This document shows positions 36,106-43,880 of a stretch of 64,000 bases of DNA, piece after piece; within the stretch, counting starts at the first letter, position 1; each line of letters starts with the position of its first letter. The DNA comes from Candidatus Kosakonia sp. 282A-S69 (GTDB lineage: Bacteria; Pseudomonadota; Gammaproteobacteria; Enterobacterales; Enterobacteriaceae). The notes under the pieces are model-generated. The model ran no database searches and was not told the DNA's origin. It saw only the letters and a program-made list of their open reading frames with translations. The stretch lies in the NCBI RefSeq assembly GCF_029433855.1, contig NZ_JAROAU010000003.1, positions 2,602,756-2,666,755 of the forward strand, written 5' to 3'. The position numbers and the translations under genes were made by a program.

Positions 36106-36786
36106 TCAGAGTGCCCGGCGTTCAACCTGGCTGATGCCGCCGTAATCATTTATCGCCTGCCAGCTGACGCGTGACACTGCCGCCGACGGCAACATAAAGC
36201 TGGCGCTGCCCAAAGGCGGCACCATATCTGCCTCTTTAATCTCGTTTCCGTCCACTTTCAGGGTGAAAAGCGTGACGTAAAAAGGGGTAGGATTGGTGAC
36301 CGTCAGGCGATTGCCGTGATGCGTGAACCGCAGGTTTTGATAGGCGCTGCCCGGCTCGCCCTGCAGCCCGCGGGGGCGGTAGAAGAGCTTGATACGCGAT
36401 TTGATCACCACCTGCAGCATGTTGCTACGCGCAACACTGTCATCGATGGCGGGAATCGATTTAACGTTCAGCCAGAACACCGATTCGCGATCCTGCGCCA
36501 GCGCGCCGCCGGTGCGGATAATGCGCAGCATATTCTCTCCGTCAGCGTTGATACGAAACAGCGGCGGCGTAACGATAAAGGGCGCTTTACGGCTCTCTTC
36601 GCCGCTATCGACCCAACTCTGCACCAGATAAACACTCGATTTATTCGGGTTGCGGATGGAGAGCGAAGCCTCTTTTTTATCACCGTCATAAATAACACGC
36701 GTACCACCAATCACGATCCCGGCCTCTGCCGGCCCGCAAAGCAGCGCCAGCAATAACGCCAGCACCACATGCAGATGCCTGTTCAT
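36106..36786 (-). CDS. Periplasmic fimbrial chaperone
   Basis: 226 residues from the ATG at 36786 (MNRHLHVVLALLLALLCGPA), after GGAGAGAAGAAG. Immunoglobulin-like chaperone of the FimC/PapD class: GTRVIYDGDKKEASLSIRNPNKSSVYLVQSWVD at the start and RIKLFYRPRGL plus LTVTNPTPFYVTL, which hold the conserved Arg and Lys that anchor subunit C-termini. Confidence 0.95.
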   Translation of the reverse strand: MNRHLHVVLALLLALLCGPAEAGIVIGGTRVIYDGDKKEASLSIRNPNKSSVYLVQSWVDSGEESRKAPFIVTPPLFRINADGENMLRIIRTGGALAQDRESVFWLNVKSIPAIDDSVARSNMLQVVIKSRIKLFYRPRGLQGEPGSAYQNLRFTHHGNRLTVTNPTPFYVTLFTLKVDGNEIKEADMVPPLGSASFMLPSAAVSRVSWQAINDYGGISQVERRAL

Positions 36787-36862
36787 CTTCTTCTCTCCGG
36801 ATACAACCGTCCCTGTCAGGCGGAGGTACACCGATAAGGTGTATCTCCGCGTCAGTCAGGCG

Positions 36863-37384
36863 TTAGCGGTAGTTAAGGGTGAACTGCGTCGTGGCGTTAG
36901 CCGTACCGGTGGTGACCGTCGTGCCGGTCGAGACATAGCGGGCGGTGAAGTCCAGCGTGTTGCTGCCCTCATCAAGGGTGTAGTCGCCTGAGGCTGAGTA
37001 GAGCGGAATGACAGAGCCATTTTTATCCGCGATTTCGATCCCGACCCCGCTCGCAACGTTACTTCCGCTGTCCAGCGACAGCAGGCGCTGATTAACCGCA
37101 TGTGCAGTGCCGTCGAATTTCACTTTCAGCGCGGTGGCGGTGCCGGGGCAATCATTGAGCGTAATGCTGAAGTGTGTCGGAGCGGCTTTCATTCCGGCAG
37201 CGCCATTGAGCGTTGCCAAAGAGACTTTGCCTAAATCAACGTTCATGCTTTGCGAGCCGCTGTCGACCTCGCAGGTCTGGTCGGTGATGCTGCCGGTGAA
37301 GTAGATGGTGCCGTCTGCGGCGTGCGCGGCGCCGGTAAGTCCTATCCAGACGATAAAAGCCGTGTTTGCTAACCGCATGTTCAT
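36863..37384 (-). CDS. Major fimbrial subunit (type 1-like pilin)
   Basis: 173 residues from the ATG at 37384, preceded by AAGGAGAAGAA. Signal peptide ends AHA-ADGTIYF. Two cysteines (QTCEVDSG and NDCPGTAT) form the pilin disulphide and the end TANATTQFTLNYR is the chaperone-binding strand. First gene of the operon, so its promoter lies in 37385-37728, beside a recombinase gene. Confidence 0.93.
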   Translation of the reverse strand: MNMRLANTAFIVWIGLTGAAHAADGTIYFTGSITDQTCEVDSGSQSMNVDLGKVSLATLNGAAGMKAAPTHFSITLNDCPGTATALKVKFDGTAHAVNQRLLSLDSGSNVASGVGIEIADKNGSVIPLYSASGDYTLDEGSNTLDFTARYVSTGTTVTTGTANATTQFTLNYR

Positions 37385-37728
37385 TTTCTTCTCCTTGATA
37401 AAAATGAGGCAGAGCCATGCCCTGCTCGACAACAGCGGCGAAAAAATCCGCTTCAGACTTTCCCGTTAGTGCCAGAGTGGTGAGTTCAGCAGAAGATTTT
37501 TAAAAACAGATAAAGGCAGCATAAAACGTCAGGGAACGCGCTTTTTGTGAAGTTAAGAGAGATAAAATAACGGGACGTTGAGAAGATAACACTGGCAACG
37601 TGAACAGCTGAATCACGTTGCCAGTAAAGGTTAATGCGTTATTACGACGTGCTTGTAAAAAATAACGATTTAAAAACAGCAAGATAACGTCTTGCCTGAA
37701 GAGGCATCAGAAAAATTTTGACTCTACC
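37385..37728. promoter_or_regulatory. Candidate invertible or switch region between recombinase and fimbrial operon
   Basis: This 344-base non-coding stretch separates the FimB/E-type recombinase gene from the first fimbrial gene, matching the place and size of the E. coli fimS switch. It holds a 12-base inverted repeat (37591-37625) and two similar AT-rich sites, GATTTTTAAAAACAG (37495-37509) and GATTTAAAAACAG (37667-37679). Both contain a near-palindromic TTTTTAAAA core, so could serve in either orientation. I did not find a clean inverted pair like the TTGGGGCCA of fimS, so inversion is not proven. Confidence 0.5.
37591..37625. repeat. Perfect 12-bp inverted repeat in the fimbrial switch region
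   Basis: ACTGGCAACGTG (37591-37602) and CACGTTGCCAGT (37614-37625) around an 11-base spacer AACAGCTGAAT. There is no T-run on either side, so this is an unlikely simple terminator; a protein-binding site or mRNA leader structure for the fimbrial transcript is possible. Confidence 0.7.
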
Positions 37729-37743
37729 CTAAATTTTTCTGAT
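37706..37743 (-). terminator. 13-bp inverted repeat over the end of the recombinase gene
   Basis: ATCAGAAAAATTT (37706-37718) and AAATTTTTCTGAT (37731-37743) are exact reverse complements with a 12-base spacer. The right arm encodes the last codons of the recombinase and its stop. It could act as a terminator with a U-rich arm, or as a recombinase-related site. Confidence 0.6.
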
Positions 37744-38340
37744 ACTACTTTGCGGTTTGGCACTAAATGGTTGATTTTGCGAAGCATCCCCCCATACATT
37801 GAGAAACCGCTGTGTGTTGGTGGCCGTATAGATCACCGTATGCCGGATGTTCCGGTGCCCGAGATAATCCTGTATCAGACGCGTATCACGCCCCAAATCC
37901 GCCAGCGCGTAACCGCACCCGTGCCGCAACATGTGCGGATGAGCGGAGATACTGATCCCCCCCAGTTCGCCATAGCGTTTAAGCAGCAACCTCACCTGAT
38001 GACGCGAGAGCGGCCCGCCTTTTTGCGAGAGGAAGAGCCAGTCGCTGTCCGCATCCCGCCAGCGGCGACGCTCGTTCAGCCAGCGCGTCAGCGCAGGCAG
38101 TTCGGTATCGAACAGCGGATGCTGCGTCGAGAGGCTGTTTTTGAGCCGCCGGACGTAAACCGACCGCCCGACCAGATCGATATCGGACAAGCGCATATCG
38201 CACAGCTCGCTGACGCGCAGCCCGTGTAAAAAACACATCTGGATGAGGCAGTAATCCCGCGCAAAGTGCAGCCCACGATCTGTTGCCAGCAATATTTGCT
38301 TCACCTCGTGGCGAGTCAGGTGTTTTCTCTTAACTGACAT
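37729..38340 (-). CDS. FimB/FimE-type tyrosine recombinase
   Basis: 203 residues from the ATG at 38340 (MSVKRKHLTRHEVKQILLAT), after AAGGAG; this matches the ~200 residues of FimB and FimE. Catalytic residues are visible: Arg in HGLRVSELCDMRL, His-x-x-Arg in HPHMLRHGCGYALAD, and His plus the nucleophilic Tyr in LGHRNIRHTVIYTAT. Known relatives invert the promoter of an adjacent fimbrial operon. It lies directly upstream of and in line with the fimbrial genes. Only one recombinase is present. Confidence 0.92.
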   Translation of the reverse strand: MSVKRKHLTRHEVKQILLATDRGLHFARDYCLIQMCFLHGLRVSELCDMRLSDIDLVGRSVYVRRLKNSLSTQHPLFDTELPALTRWLNERRRWRDADSDWLFLSQKGGPLSRHQVRLLLKRYGELGGISISAHPHMLRHGCGYALADLGRDTRLIQDYLGHRNIRHTVIYTATNTQRFLNVWGDASQNQPFSAKPQSSIRKI

Positions 38341-38548
38341 TGTCTTACTCCTTACTTTAAAAAGGGGAATAAAATCAGGCCAGTACCATGAATGTCGCCC
38401 GGCCTGAATCCAGCGACAGGATAGCATTTTGGAAAGGGGGAGTTGGGGAGATTATTTTGATGCTGGCATTTCGGGGAGGATATGTGACTAACAGAGAAGA
38501 GAGTCGGCAGCAGATATGCTGCGGGGAACGATCGCTTGCTGATAATTA

Positions 38549-38577
38549 CCCCCTCCCGGCTCTGTGCCGGGAGGGGG
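38549..38577. terminator. GC-rich hairpin downstream of symE
   Basis: CCCCCTCCCGGC (38549-38560), loop TCTGT, GCCGGGAGGGGG (38566-38577), a perfect 12-bp stem. It starts eight bases past the symE stop. The plus side continues TTTATATT, the minus side TAATTATC, so it may stop transcription from both directions. Confidence 0.8.
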
Positions 38578-38584
38578 TTTATAT

Positions 38585-38926
38585 TCAGGCGACTTTCTGT
38601 TTACCGGAAATCACTCCTATAAACTCCTGCACCTGCTTCTGTTTCCGCGCTGAAAGCTTGCACGCCTGGCGCAGCGATCGCATCAGTTCGCTCTCTTCGG
38701 GTGCGGCTTTTCGGGCGGTGAGCACAATGCACCCTTCCATTACTTTCACATCGACTCCCGTACCGCTGTTGAAACCGGCGGCCTCCAGCCACTGCCCTTT
38801 CATAATAATGGCGGGAATACGGCTGTAATCCGGATAGCGGCTCGCATAAGTTACGGTCAGTTGACGGTTATTTGCCGGGGAGACTTCTGGTTCAAACGGT
38901 TGTGCAATAGAATGCGTGTCAGTCAT
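38585..38926 (-). CDS. symE: SOS-induced toxin SymE
   Basis: 113 residues from the ATG at 38926 ([20 protein letters not shown]), the same length as E. coli SymE and very similar throughout: [41 protein letters not shown] and [23 protein letters not shown]. SymE has an AbrB-like fold that evolved into a toxin, which condenses nucleoids or lowers protein synthesis when induced by DNA damage. Its translation is blocked by the antisense RNA encoded across its 5' leader. Confidence 0.93.
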   Translation of the reverse strand: MTDTHSIAQPFEPEVSPANNRQLTVTYASRYPDYSRIPAIIMKGQWLEAAGFNSGTGVDVKVMEGCIVLTARKAAPEESELMRSLRQACKLSARKQKQVQEFIGVISGKQKVA

Positions 38927-38997
38927 GATTGCTATTCTCCGTAAATAGTGATTGTGATGAGCGGTGCGGGTGTGTTGCAGCACATCCGCATCGCGCT
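38921..38997 (+). ncRNA. symR: SymR antisense RNA
   Basis: The 77 bases opposite the symE start and leader follow the E. coli SymR sequence as I recall it, with the same start (AGTCAT...), TAGTGATTGTGAT centre and the 3' hairpin TGCGGGTGTG/CACATCCGCA (38965-38990). It would base-pair with symE mRNA over the ribosome site and start codon. Confidence 0.8.
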
Positions 38998-39106
38998 AAA
39001 AACCTGTACATATCACCAATAAACAGAAATAAAGTCCAGATAAAAACAGGATAAAATAAGAAGCTTCTGAAGCGATTTAAATATTAAGAAGTGAGATTTA
39101 TTTTTT

Positions 39107-39141
39107 GAGAAAAAATAAAAAGCGCATCTGAAAGACGCGCT
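39107..39141 (-). terminator. Rho-independent terminator after the second lipoprotein gene
   Basis: On the minus strand AGCGCGTCT pairs with AGATGCGCT (39121-39141, one G-T pair), loop TTC, followed by TTTTTATTTTTT (39107-39120). It lies ~110 bases past the lipoprotein stop. The remaining sequence from 38998 to 39249 shows no gene. Confidence 0.8.
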
Positions 39142-39249
39142 GAAAATAACTTATTAATTGAAGTTTTTATTCCTACTGAATAGAGCGTCCAGAATGAGTT
39201 TTTTCCGCCAGGCCTGGTTTTACGCCCACAAAGCAATCCTCTCAAAATT

Positions 39250-39660
39250 CTAATATTCACTACGACTGTATTGTTTCAGCTGCAGGTGGTCATTTTCACT
39301 CTTCTCCAGCGAGAACCGCGCGGCAAACAACTTACCCGGCCCGGTGTGCGGGTTTGTTAACTTATAATAAACCGCGTACCTGTCACCCGGCCTGAACTGA
39401 AAATCAAACGTGGGCAGGCATTGACCCTGAACAACGGGGAGTTGCTGCTTAGACTGACCAAAAGTTTTGTATACCTCACGGCCTGATTCAGTACCAAACT
39501 GCACAGAAAATATTTTATCGCCCGCCCTGGCCGGAACGGTGATGCATACCTGATTGTCGACCAATCGGGCTTGTGCGGGGTGCTCTTGAGGAACAGGATC
39601 CATAGGCCCTGGGCAGCCGGTGAGCAGAAATACAGCCGCGATTAAAATGAATTTATTCAT
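39250..39660 (-). CDS. Periplasmic lipoprotein, possible T6SS-type immunity protein (copy 2)
   Basis: 136 residues, MNKFILIAAVFLLTGCPGPM with lipobox LTGC. Homologous to the protein encoded at 4824-5231: NQVCITVPARAGDKIFSVQF and QCLPTFDFQFRPGDRYAVYYKL align with the first copy, including two cysteines. It sits 3 bases after an HExxH protein gene in the same order as copy 1. The pairs have diverged strongly, which fits specific partner recognition; the immunity role is inferred. Confidence 0.8.
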   Translation of the reverse strand: MNKFILIAAVFLLTGCPGPMDPVPQEHPAQARLVDNQVCITVPARAGDKIFSVQFGTESGREVYKTFGQSKQQLPVVQGQCLPTFDFQFRPGDRYAVYYKLTNPHTGPGKLFAARFSLEKSENDHLQLKQYSRSEY

Positions 39661-39663
39661 CGT

Positions 39664-40212
39664 CTACCCTCGCCCATAAATGATTTTTTCATAGAGTGCA
39701 GGAACATCTTTTAAATGGTCTACGCCCCGGTAATTGCCCATCAGTTTATCTCCTTGATTATCACGCCATGTCCTCATTCCGTAGACCGTTAACAGCCAGT
39801 AGTCCGCGATGATAGATGCCTGCCTTTCGAGGCTATAATCCGTAAGCTTCTCTTTATCGAGCCTGTAAGTATAATCAGCAGCCCAGCTAAAAGAACCACG
39901 TAATCTTACCCATCGTCCTGTCTGGTGCTGCCAGACGTGCGCCAGTTCATGAATAAATAGATGCTTCAGACCGATTGATACTGATGCTTTTGAGTAGTCC
40001 GCAACATACTTCTCTTTTCTTAACCACAGCTCACCATTCGGTGTCATCGCAAACTTTGGATGCTGCCATCCAAAAGGTAAATAGCTATCGCAGTGTATCC
40101 ATACCCGGCTATACACAATCGAATCACCATAGATCCTTCGAGCCATAGCTATCTCACCGGGAGTCATCAGACGCAACGTCCCTTCTTCTGGTTGCATATC
40201 AATTGCTGACAT
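39664..40212 (-). CDS. HExxH metallopeptidase-like protein, vgr-related family (copy 2)
   Basis: 182 residues with HELAH at 88-92 and Glu129 as a probable third zinc ligand (SLERQASIIADYW). LRLMTPGEIAMARRIYGDSIVYSRVWIHCDSYLPFG is nearly the same as in copy 1; the stretches after the motif and the C-terminus diverge. AAAGGACTTAATT precedes the ATG. No signal peptide. Followed by its lipoprotein partner and about 0.4 kb from the left end of the leuX island. Confidence 0.76.
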   Translation of the reverse strand: MSAIDMQPEEGTLRLMTPGEIAMARRIYGDSIVYSRVWIHCDSYLPFGWQHPKFAMTPNGELWLRKEKYVADYSKASVSIGLKHLFIHELAHVWQHQTGRWVRLRGSFSWAADYTYRLDKEKLTDYSLERQASIIADYWLLTVYGMRTWRDNQGDKLMGNYRGVDHLKDVPALYEKIIYGRG

Positions 40213-40577
40213 AATTAAGTCCTTTTAAACCATGAGAGCTAAGGATTTTATTGAGGGCTATTAGAATTGTCCAGACTTACAACGCTCAATATAAGAAAAG
40301 ATAGGATAGAGAAAATAAGGATTTATAAACATGGGGAAGCTTTCATTGAGTTCAAATACAGAAATAAGAAATAGTTAAAATAAGTATTACTATCCCTATT
40401 TGATTAATCAAGTGATATTCATAAAGATTTATCTAGCCGGGATGTTCAACCAGATTTGCGCATGTTAGTAAATTTTTTGAGTGAGTAAGGTTGTTTAGGT
40501 TGACTGAAAAGCGCAGAAAGCCTTGCGGATACATGGTACAGGAAAATTAAGTGATCTTAGCCACTTTCTTTATCCTT
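40213..40577. other. Non-coding AT-rich stretch left of the island
   Basis: No frame with a ribosome site, tRNA or repeat that I can support. It probably holds the promoter of the HExxH gene at its left edge. Confidence 0.5.
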
Positions 40578-40600
40578 TGGTGCGAAGGCCGGACTCGAAC
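40578..40600. repeat. attL: remnant of the leuX 3' end
   Basis: 23 bases matching the 24 bases at 52531-52554 except for one missing C, which includes the CCA end and T-arm of the tRNA. The rest of the tRNA is absent here. Confidence 0.88.
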
Positions 40601-40652
40601 ATCGTACTTACCTCATTGGTTTATATGTCATTTTCTGAATACAATATAATCA

Positions 40653-40755
40653 ATACCATCATAAATACCATCACGCAACATAGTCATTTAAACGCATAAC
40701 GCAATTTTTTATTGAAGTAAAGATAAAAATTGAACCAATACCCAAATGATGGTAT
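40653..40755. repeat. Repeated 9-mer ATACCATCA near attL
   Basis: ATACCATCA at 40653-40661 and 40665-40673 (direct, 12-base period) and inverted as TGATGGTAT at 40747-40755. The same 9-mer occurs at 52399-52407 near the other end. Such repeats close to both ends fit arm-type sites for the integrase or its excision factor. Confidence 0.6.
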
Positions 40756-40758
40756 GCT
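40730..40758 (+). promoter_or_regulatory. Sigma-70 promoter of the three-gene island operon
   Basis: TTGAAC (40730-40735), a 17-base spacer, TATGCT (40753-40758). It lies 42 bases before the DUF262 gene start, with ribosome site TAGGAAG. The -10 region overlaps one copy of the ATACCATCA repeat (inverted, 40747-40755). Confidence 0.7.
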
Positions 40759-40800
40759 ACAGGATGGTTTTCAATTCTAACATGGATTTAGGAAGCACTA

Positions 40801-42717
40801 ATGCTTAACTTTGAACAAGTGCTAAACGACATCGAAAATCTTCTTTTTGGCAAACAGCTACAGCCAATTAATCCTTCTACGCCTCCACTATGTATTATAA
40901 GCATTGATCGTGAAAACGGTAAATATAAAGTCTCTTCTAATTCTGAATCTAAAACACGTTCATTATCAGAGCTTGAATCGATTTACAGCAATTTAAATAT
41001 TAGAGGTTTTTGTAATGTAGAGCAGGTTCTTTACGGTAGTTCTTCGAGCAGGAACCAACCAGAAACAATATTTGCTAACTTACCCTATATTCAACATTTC
41101 AAGTATGAAAACAAAAAACATCTGTTATTGCGTAGTCATAATGTCCATGAGGCAGCGACATTATCAGAAGTTCAAGGCTCTGAATTTAGAATTTTAAGAA
41201 AAAAAATTGATAATTTTCTCAATTTGAATCTTGGGAAAATTTATGAACAGCAGGTTGAATTAGTTCAAAGCCTTGATGATGCTTATCAAATAGTTCTGAA
41301 GAAATTCCCATCTGAAATTGCTTCAAAAAAGGTTGAGGTTACTCTTAATAGATTTAAAGAGCTTTCCGCAGATATGGCTAACTCAGTTGTGACTCTTGAT
41401 TATAATATAGAGGTGCCAACATTAAAAATTAGTAATAATACTACTGTAGAAGAACTTATAGAGTCACCCAATACTTATGGAGTAGATGAGGGTGAAAATG
41501 ATACAACATCATCACAGTTGAACTTGGAATTAAAAACTCTACAAGCTAAACTTGGTGTTGCAAGAATTACTTCCAAGACTCCGGTTTTATCTCTCATTTT
41601 TGATCGGGTTCATTTTGGTGATATTGAACTACAACCTGACTTCCAAAGAAAAGATCGTATTTGGAATAATGAGAAGAAGTCTAAATTAATCGAGTCTATT
41701 CTCTTAAAACTCCCACTTCCTGTATTTTATTTTGGTAATCGAATCGCAGAAGATAAGTGGGTCGTTGTTGATGGTTTACAACGGATCACAACAATTTATG
41801 ATTTTATGAGTGGAGAATTTAAACTTTCTAAACTTGATATCCTTGAGGATTTAAATGGTAAAGAGTTTGGTAAGCTTACTCGCACTGAACAAAGAGCCAT
41901 AAGAGAATATGAAATCACGGCTTACTTTATAGAAATGAATAAAGATAGCACTGATCTCATAGTTGAATTATTCCACCGTATCAATACATATGGTGTTAAG
42001 TTAAGTGATCAAGAAATTCGTTCGGCCCTGAATCAAGGTTCAAGTGTTAAGTTTTTACGGTATCTGGCATCCAAAAACGAATTCAAACAAGCAACGCATG
42101 GTAAGGTTAAGCCTGATAGACAAAAGGATATGGAGCTTTGCCTTGCTGCTCTTGCATTTATAAATATTGGCTTTAAAAATTATAATTTTAATTCCTATGA
42201 TAAGTTTTTATCAAAAGCCATGGAAAACTTAAATCTATATAAACTAAACTTATTAAACGAAAAAGAAATAGATTTAGGAAGTGCGTACATTTCGAATGAA
42301 TGCAACGAGTATCTTCAAATAGAAAGAAAATATTTGAGGGCTTTAAACCTCGCCTATGATGTTTTCGGTGATTTAGCTTTCATAAAAGAGATTGGCTCTA
42401 ATACATCACCTATAAGTAAGCAACTTTATGAAGTGATAATTTACTATTTCTATTATGTTACTGAGGAACAAGAAGAATTATTGCTTAAAAATTCTGATAA
42501 ATTGGTTGATACCCTTTATTCTGCTATTGATAGCAATTCAAAAGAATATGCCACATGGGATTCACAGACTTACATTGAAGCAGAGCGAGGGTTTAAGGAC
42601 TCTATCTCTACCTCAACAGGAAAGAAAATAACCATATTATATAGATTCAATTCTTTTGCGAAAATTCTTGAACAAAGCACAGGCATTAAGATTGTTAATG
42701 CTAATGAGGGTAATTGA
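40801..42717 (+). CDS. DUF262 (GmrS-like) protein with long N-terminal extension
   Basis: 638 residues. Residues 1-255 are helical and unfamiliar. From ~260 the DUF262 domain begins: LQPDFQRKDRIWNNEKKSKLIESILLKLPLPVFYF, then WVVVDGLQRITTIYDF with the ParB/sulfiredoxin-like DGQQR box (here DGLQR at ~324) and ELFHRINTYGVKLSDQEIRSAL. DUF262 is the NTP-binding domain of the GmrSD modification-dependent restriction enzyme; the usual DUF1524 HNH nuclease partner is missing, and the C-terminal ~200 residues are of unknown type. First gene of a three-gene operon with an ATPase, so a defence role is plausible. Confidence 0.8.
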   Translation: MLNFEQVLNDIENLLFGKQLQPINPSTPPLCIISIDRENGKYKVSSNSESKTRSLSELESIYSNLNIRGFCNVEQVLYGSSSSRNQPETIFANLPYIQHFKYENKKHLLLRSHNVHEAATLSEVQGSEFRILRKKIDNFLNLNLGKIYEQQVELVQSLDDAYQIVLKKFPSEIASKKVEVTLNRFKELSADMANSVVTLDYNIEVPTLKISNNTTVEELIESPNTYGVDEGENDTTSSQLNLELKTLQAKLGVARITSKTPVLSLIFDRVHFGDIELQPDFQRKDRIWNNEKKSKLIESILLKLPLPVFYFGNRIAEDKWVVVDGLQRITTIYDFMSGEFKLSKLDILEDLNGKEFGKLTRTEQRAIREYEITAYFIEMNKDSTDLIVELFHRINTYGVKLSDQEIRSALNQGSSVKFLRYLASKNEFKQATHGKVKPDRQKDMELCLAALAFINIGFKNYNFNSYDKFLSKAMENLNLYKLNLLNEKEIDLGSAYISNECNEYLQIERKYLRALNLAYDVFGDLAFIKEIGSNTSPISKQLYEVIIYYFYYVTEEQEELLLKNSDKLVDTLYSAIDSNSKEYATWDSQTYIEAERGFKDSISTSTGKKITILYRFNSFAKILEQSTGIKIVNANEGN

Positions 42718-42719
42718 TA

Positions 42720-43871
42720 ATGCTCCCTATTAAATCGATAAAACTCAAAAATTTTAAATCATACAAAGAGCAATCTTTTGATTTGTCAGGTCTAAATGTA
42801 TTTTGTGGTAATAACTCTGTCGGTAAGAGTACAGTAATGCAAGCCATAGGTATGGTGTTACAGTCTGATTTTGGTAGTAAAAATGATATAAAGTTAAATG
42901 GTGAACTGATAAACATTGGTCGTATTGACGATATTATTAATGACTTTATTTCAGATGATGATCAACTGAAAATCACTCTATCAGTTAAAGAATGTGAAGT
43001 CAGTTGGGGGGTTACACAAGAGGACTCAGCAAATCTTCGTAATGAACTTCCATGTATTTCAGGTATGGATAGCATTAAAAAAATCAAAGACTTTATAAAT
43101 GCAAGTAATTTTCAATATATTGAAGCCGAACGTATTGGTCCAAGAGACAATATTTCTTTATCACAACACAATTTTCATAGCGATTGGTTGGGGAAAAAAG
43201 GTGAATATGTCATCGAAGTATTAGACAATATAATGAATAGACAAGATAGACTAATACTGAAAGATGGTAATCCAAACAAAGACGACCCAAGAATACATCA
43301 TAATTATAATAATGTCAGGGTTGCGAATAATATACAGGCATGGATGGATGAAATATCCCCAAATTATAAAATACATCCAAAATTGGAAGTTAATGCAAAC
43401 ATTGCTTATAACACAATACAGGCTGAGTCAGGAAAACAAACTAAACCCAAAAATATTGGTTTTGGTTATAGCTATGCTTTGAGTATTGTCTCAGCATTAC
43501 TTTTAGCAAAACCCGGCGAATTAGTAGTTTTAGAAAACCCGGAAGCCCATTTGCACCCCAGAGGACAAAGCTATATGGGTAGATTAATAGCTTACACTGC
43601 TCAAGCGGGAGTACAGGTATTGATAGAAACTCATAGCGATCACCTTCTCAACGGAATCCGTGTCGTAGCAAGAACATCTCCTGACTTTTCACCTGAGCTA
43701 ATTTCGTTATTTTATATTTCACATGAGAATAATGAATCTACTGCAGAAAAGATATCTATTGGCAAAGATGGAAAACTTTCAAGTTGGCCGAAGGGCTTTT
43801 TTGATCAACAAACACTTGATATGTATACAATAATGACAGGATCTTTCGACATTCCTAATATCACTAAATAA
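42720..43871 (+). CDS. DUF3696 AAA ATPase (SMC/OLD-like) of the island operon
   Basis: 383 residues from the ATG at 42720, two bases after the DUF262 stop (a TTG six bases earlier is less likely); GAGGG precedes it. Walker A GNNSVGKST at 30-38, signature-like region near 250, Walker B LVVLENPEAHLHPRGQS at ~268, His switch ETHSDHLLNGIR, and the DUF3696 C-terminus ending WPKGFFDQ. ATPases of this class are common in anti-phage systems. Probably works with the flanking proteins as one complex. Confidence 0.85.
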   Translation: MLPIKSIKLKNFKSYKEQSFDLSGLNVFCGNNSVGKSTVMQAIGMVLQSDFGSKNDIKLNGELINIGRIDDIINDFISDDDQLKITLSVKECEVSWGVTQEDSANLRNELPCISGMDSIKKIKDFINASNFQYIEAERIGPRDNISLSQHNFHSDWLGKKGEYVIEVLDNIMNRQDRLILKDGNPNKDDPRIHHNYNNVRVANNIQAWMDEISPNYKIHPKLEVNANIAYNTIQAESGKQTKPKNIGFGYSYALSIVSALLLAKPGELVVLENPEAHLHPRGQSYMGRLIAYTAQAGVQVLIETHSDHLLNGIRVVARTSPDFSPELISLFYISHENNESTAEKISIGKDGKLSSWPKGFFDQQTLDMYTIMTGSFDIPNITK

Positions 43872-43880
43872 GGAAATAGG

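Noticed and set aside
37385..37728. An exact fimS-like pair of TTGGGGCCA inverted repeats
   Set aside because: The motif is absent; only looser AT-rich similar sites were found, so the invertible element is reported as a hypothesis.
39004..39026. LexA box upstream of symE (CTGTACAT...AAACAG)
   Set aside because: The two half sites are spaced too far apart for CTG-N10-CAG and the best 16-mer matches the consensus at only 11 positions. SOS control is likely from E. coli but the site is not clear here.
40578..40600. A second tRNA-Leu gene at the left of the island
   Set aside because: Only the 3' terminal part of leuX is present; no acceptor 5' strand, D-arm or anticodon arm can be found around it.
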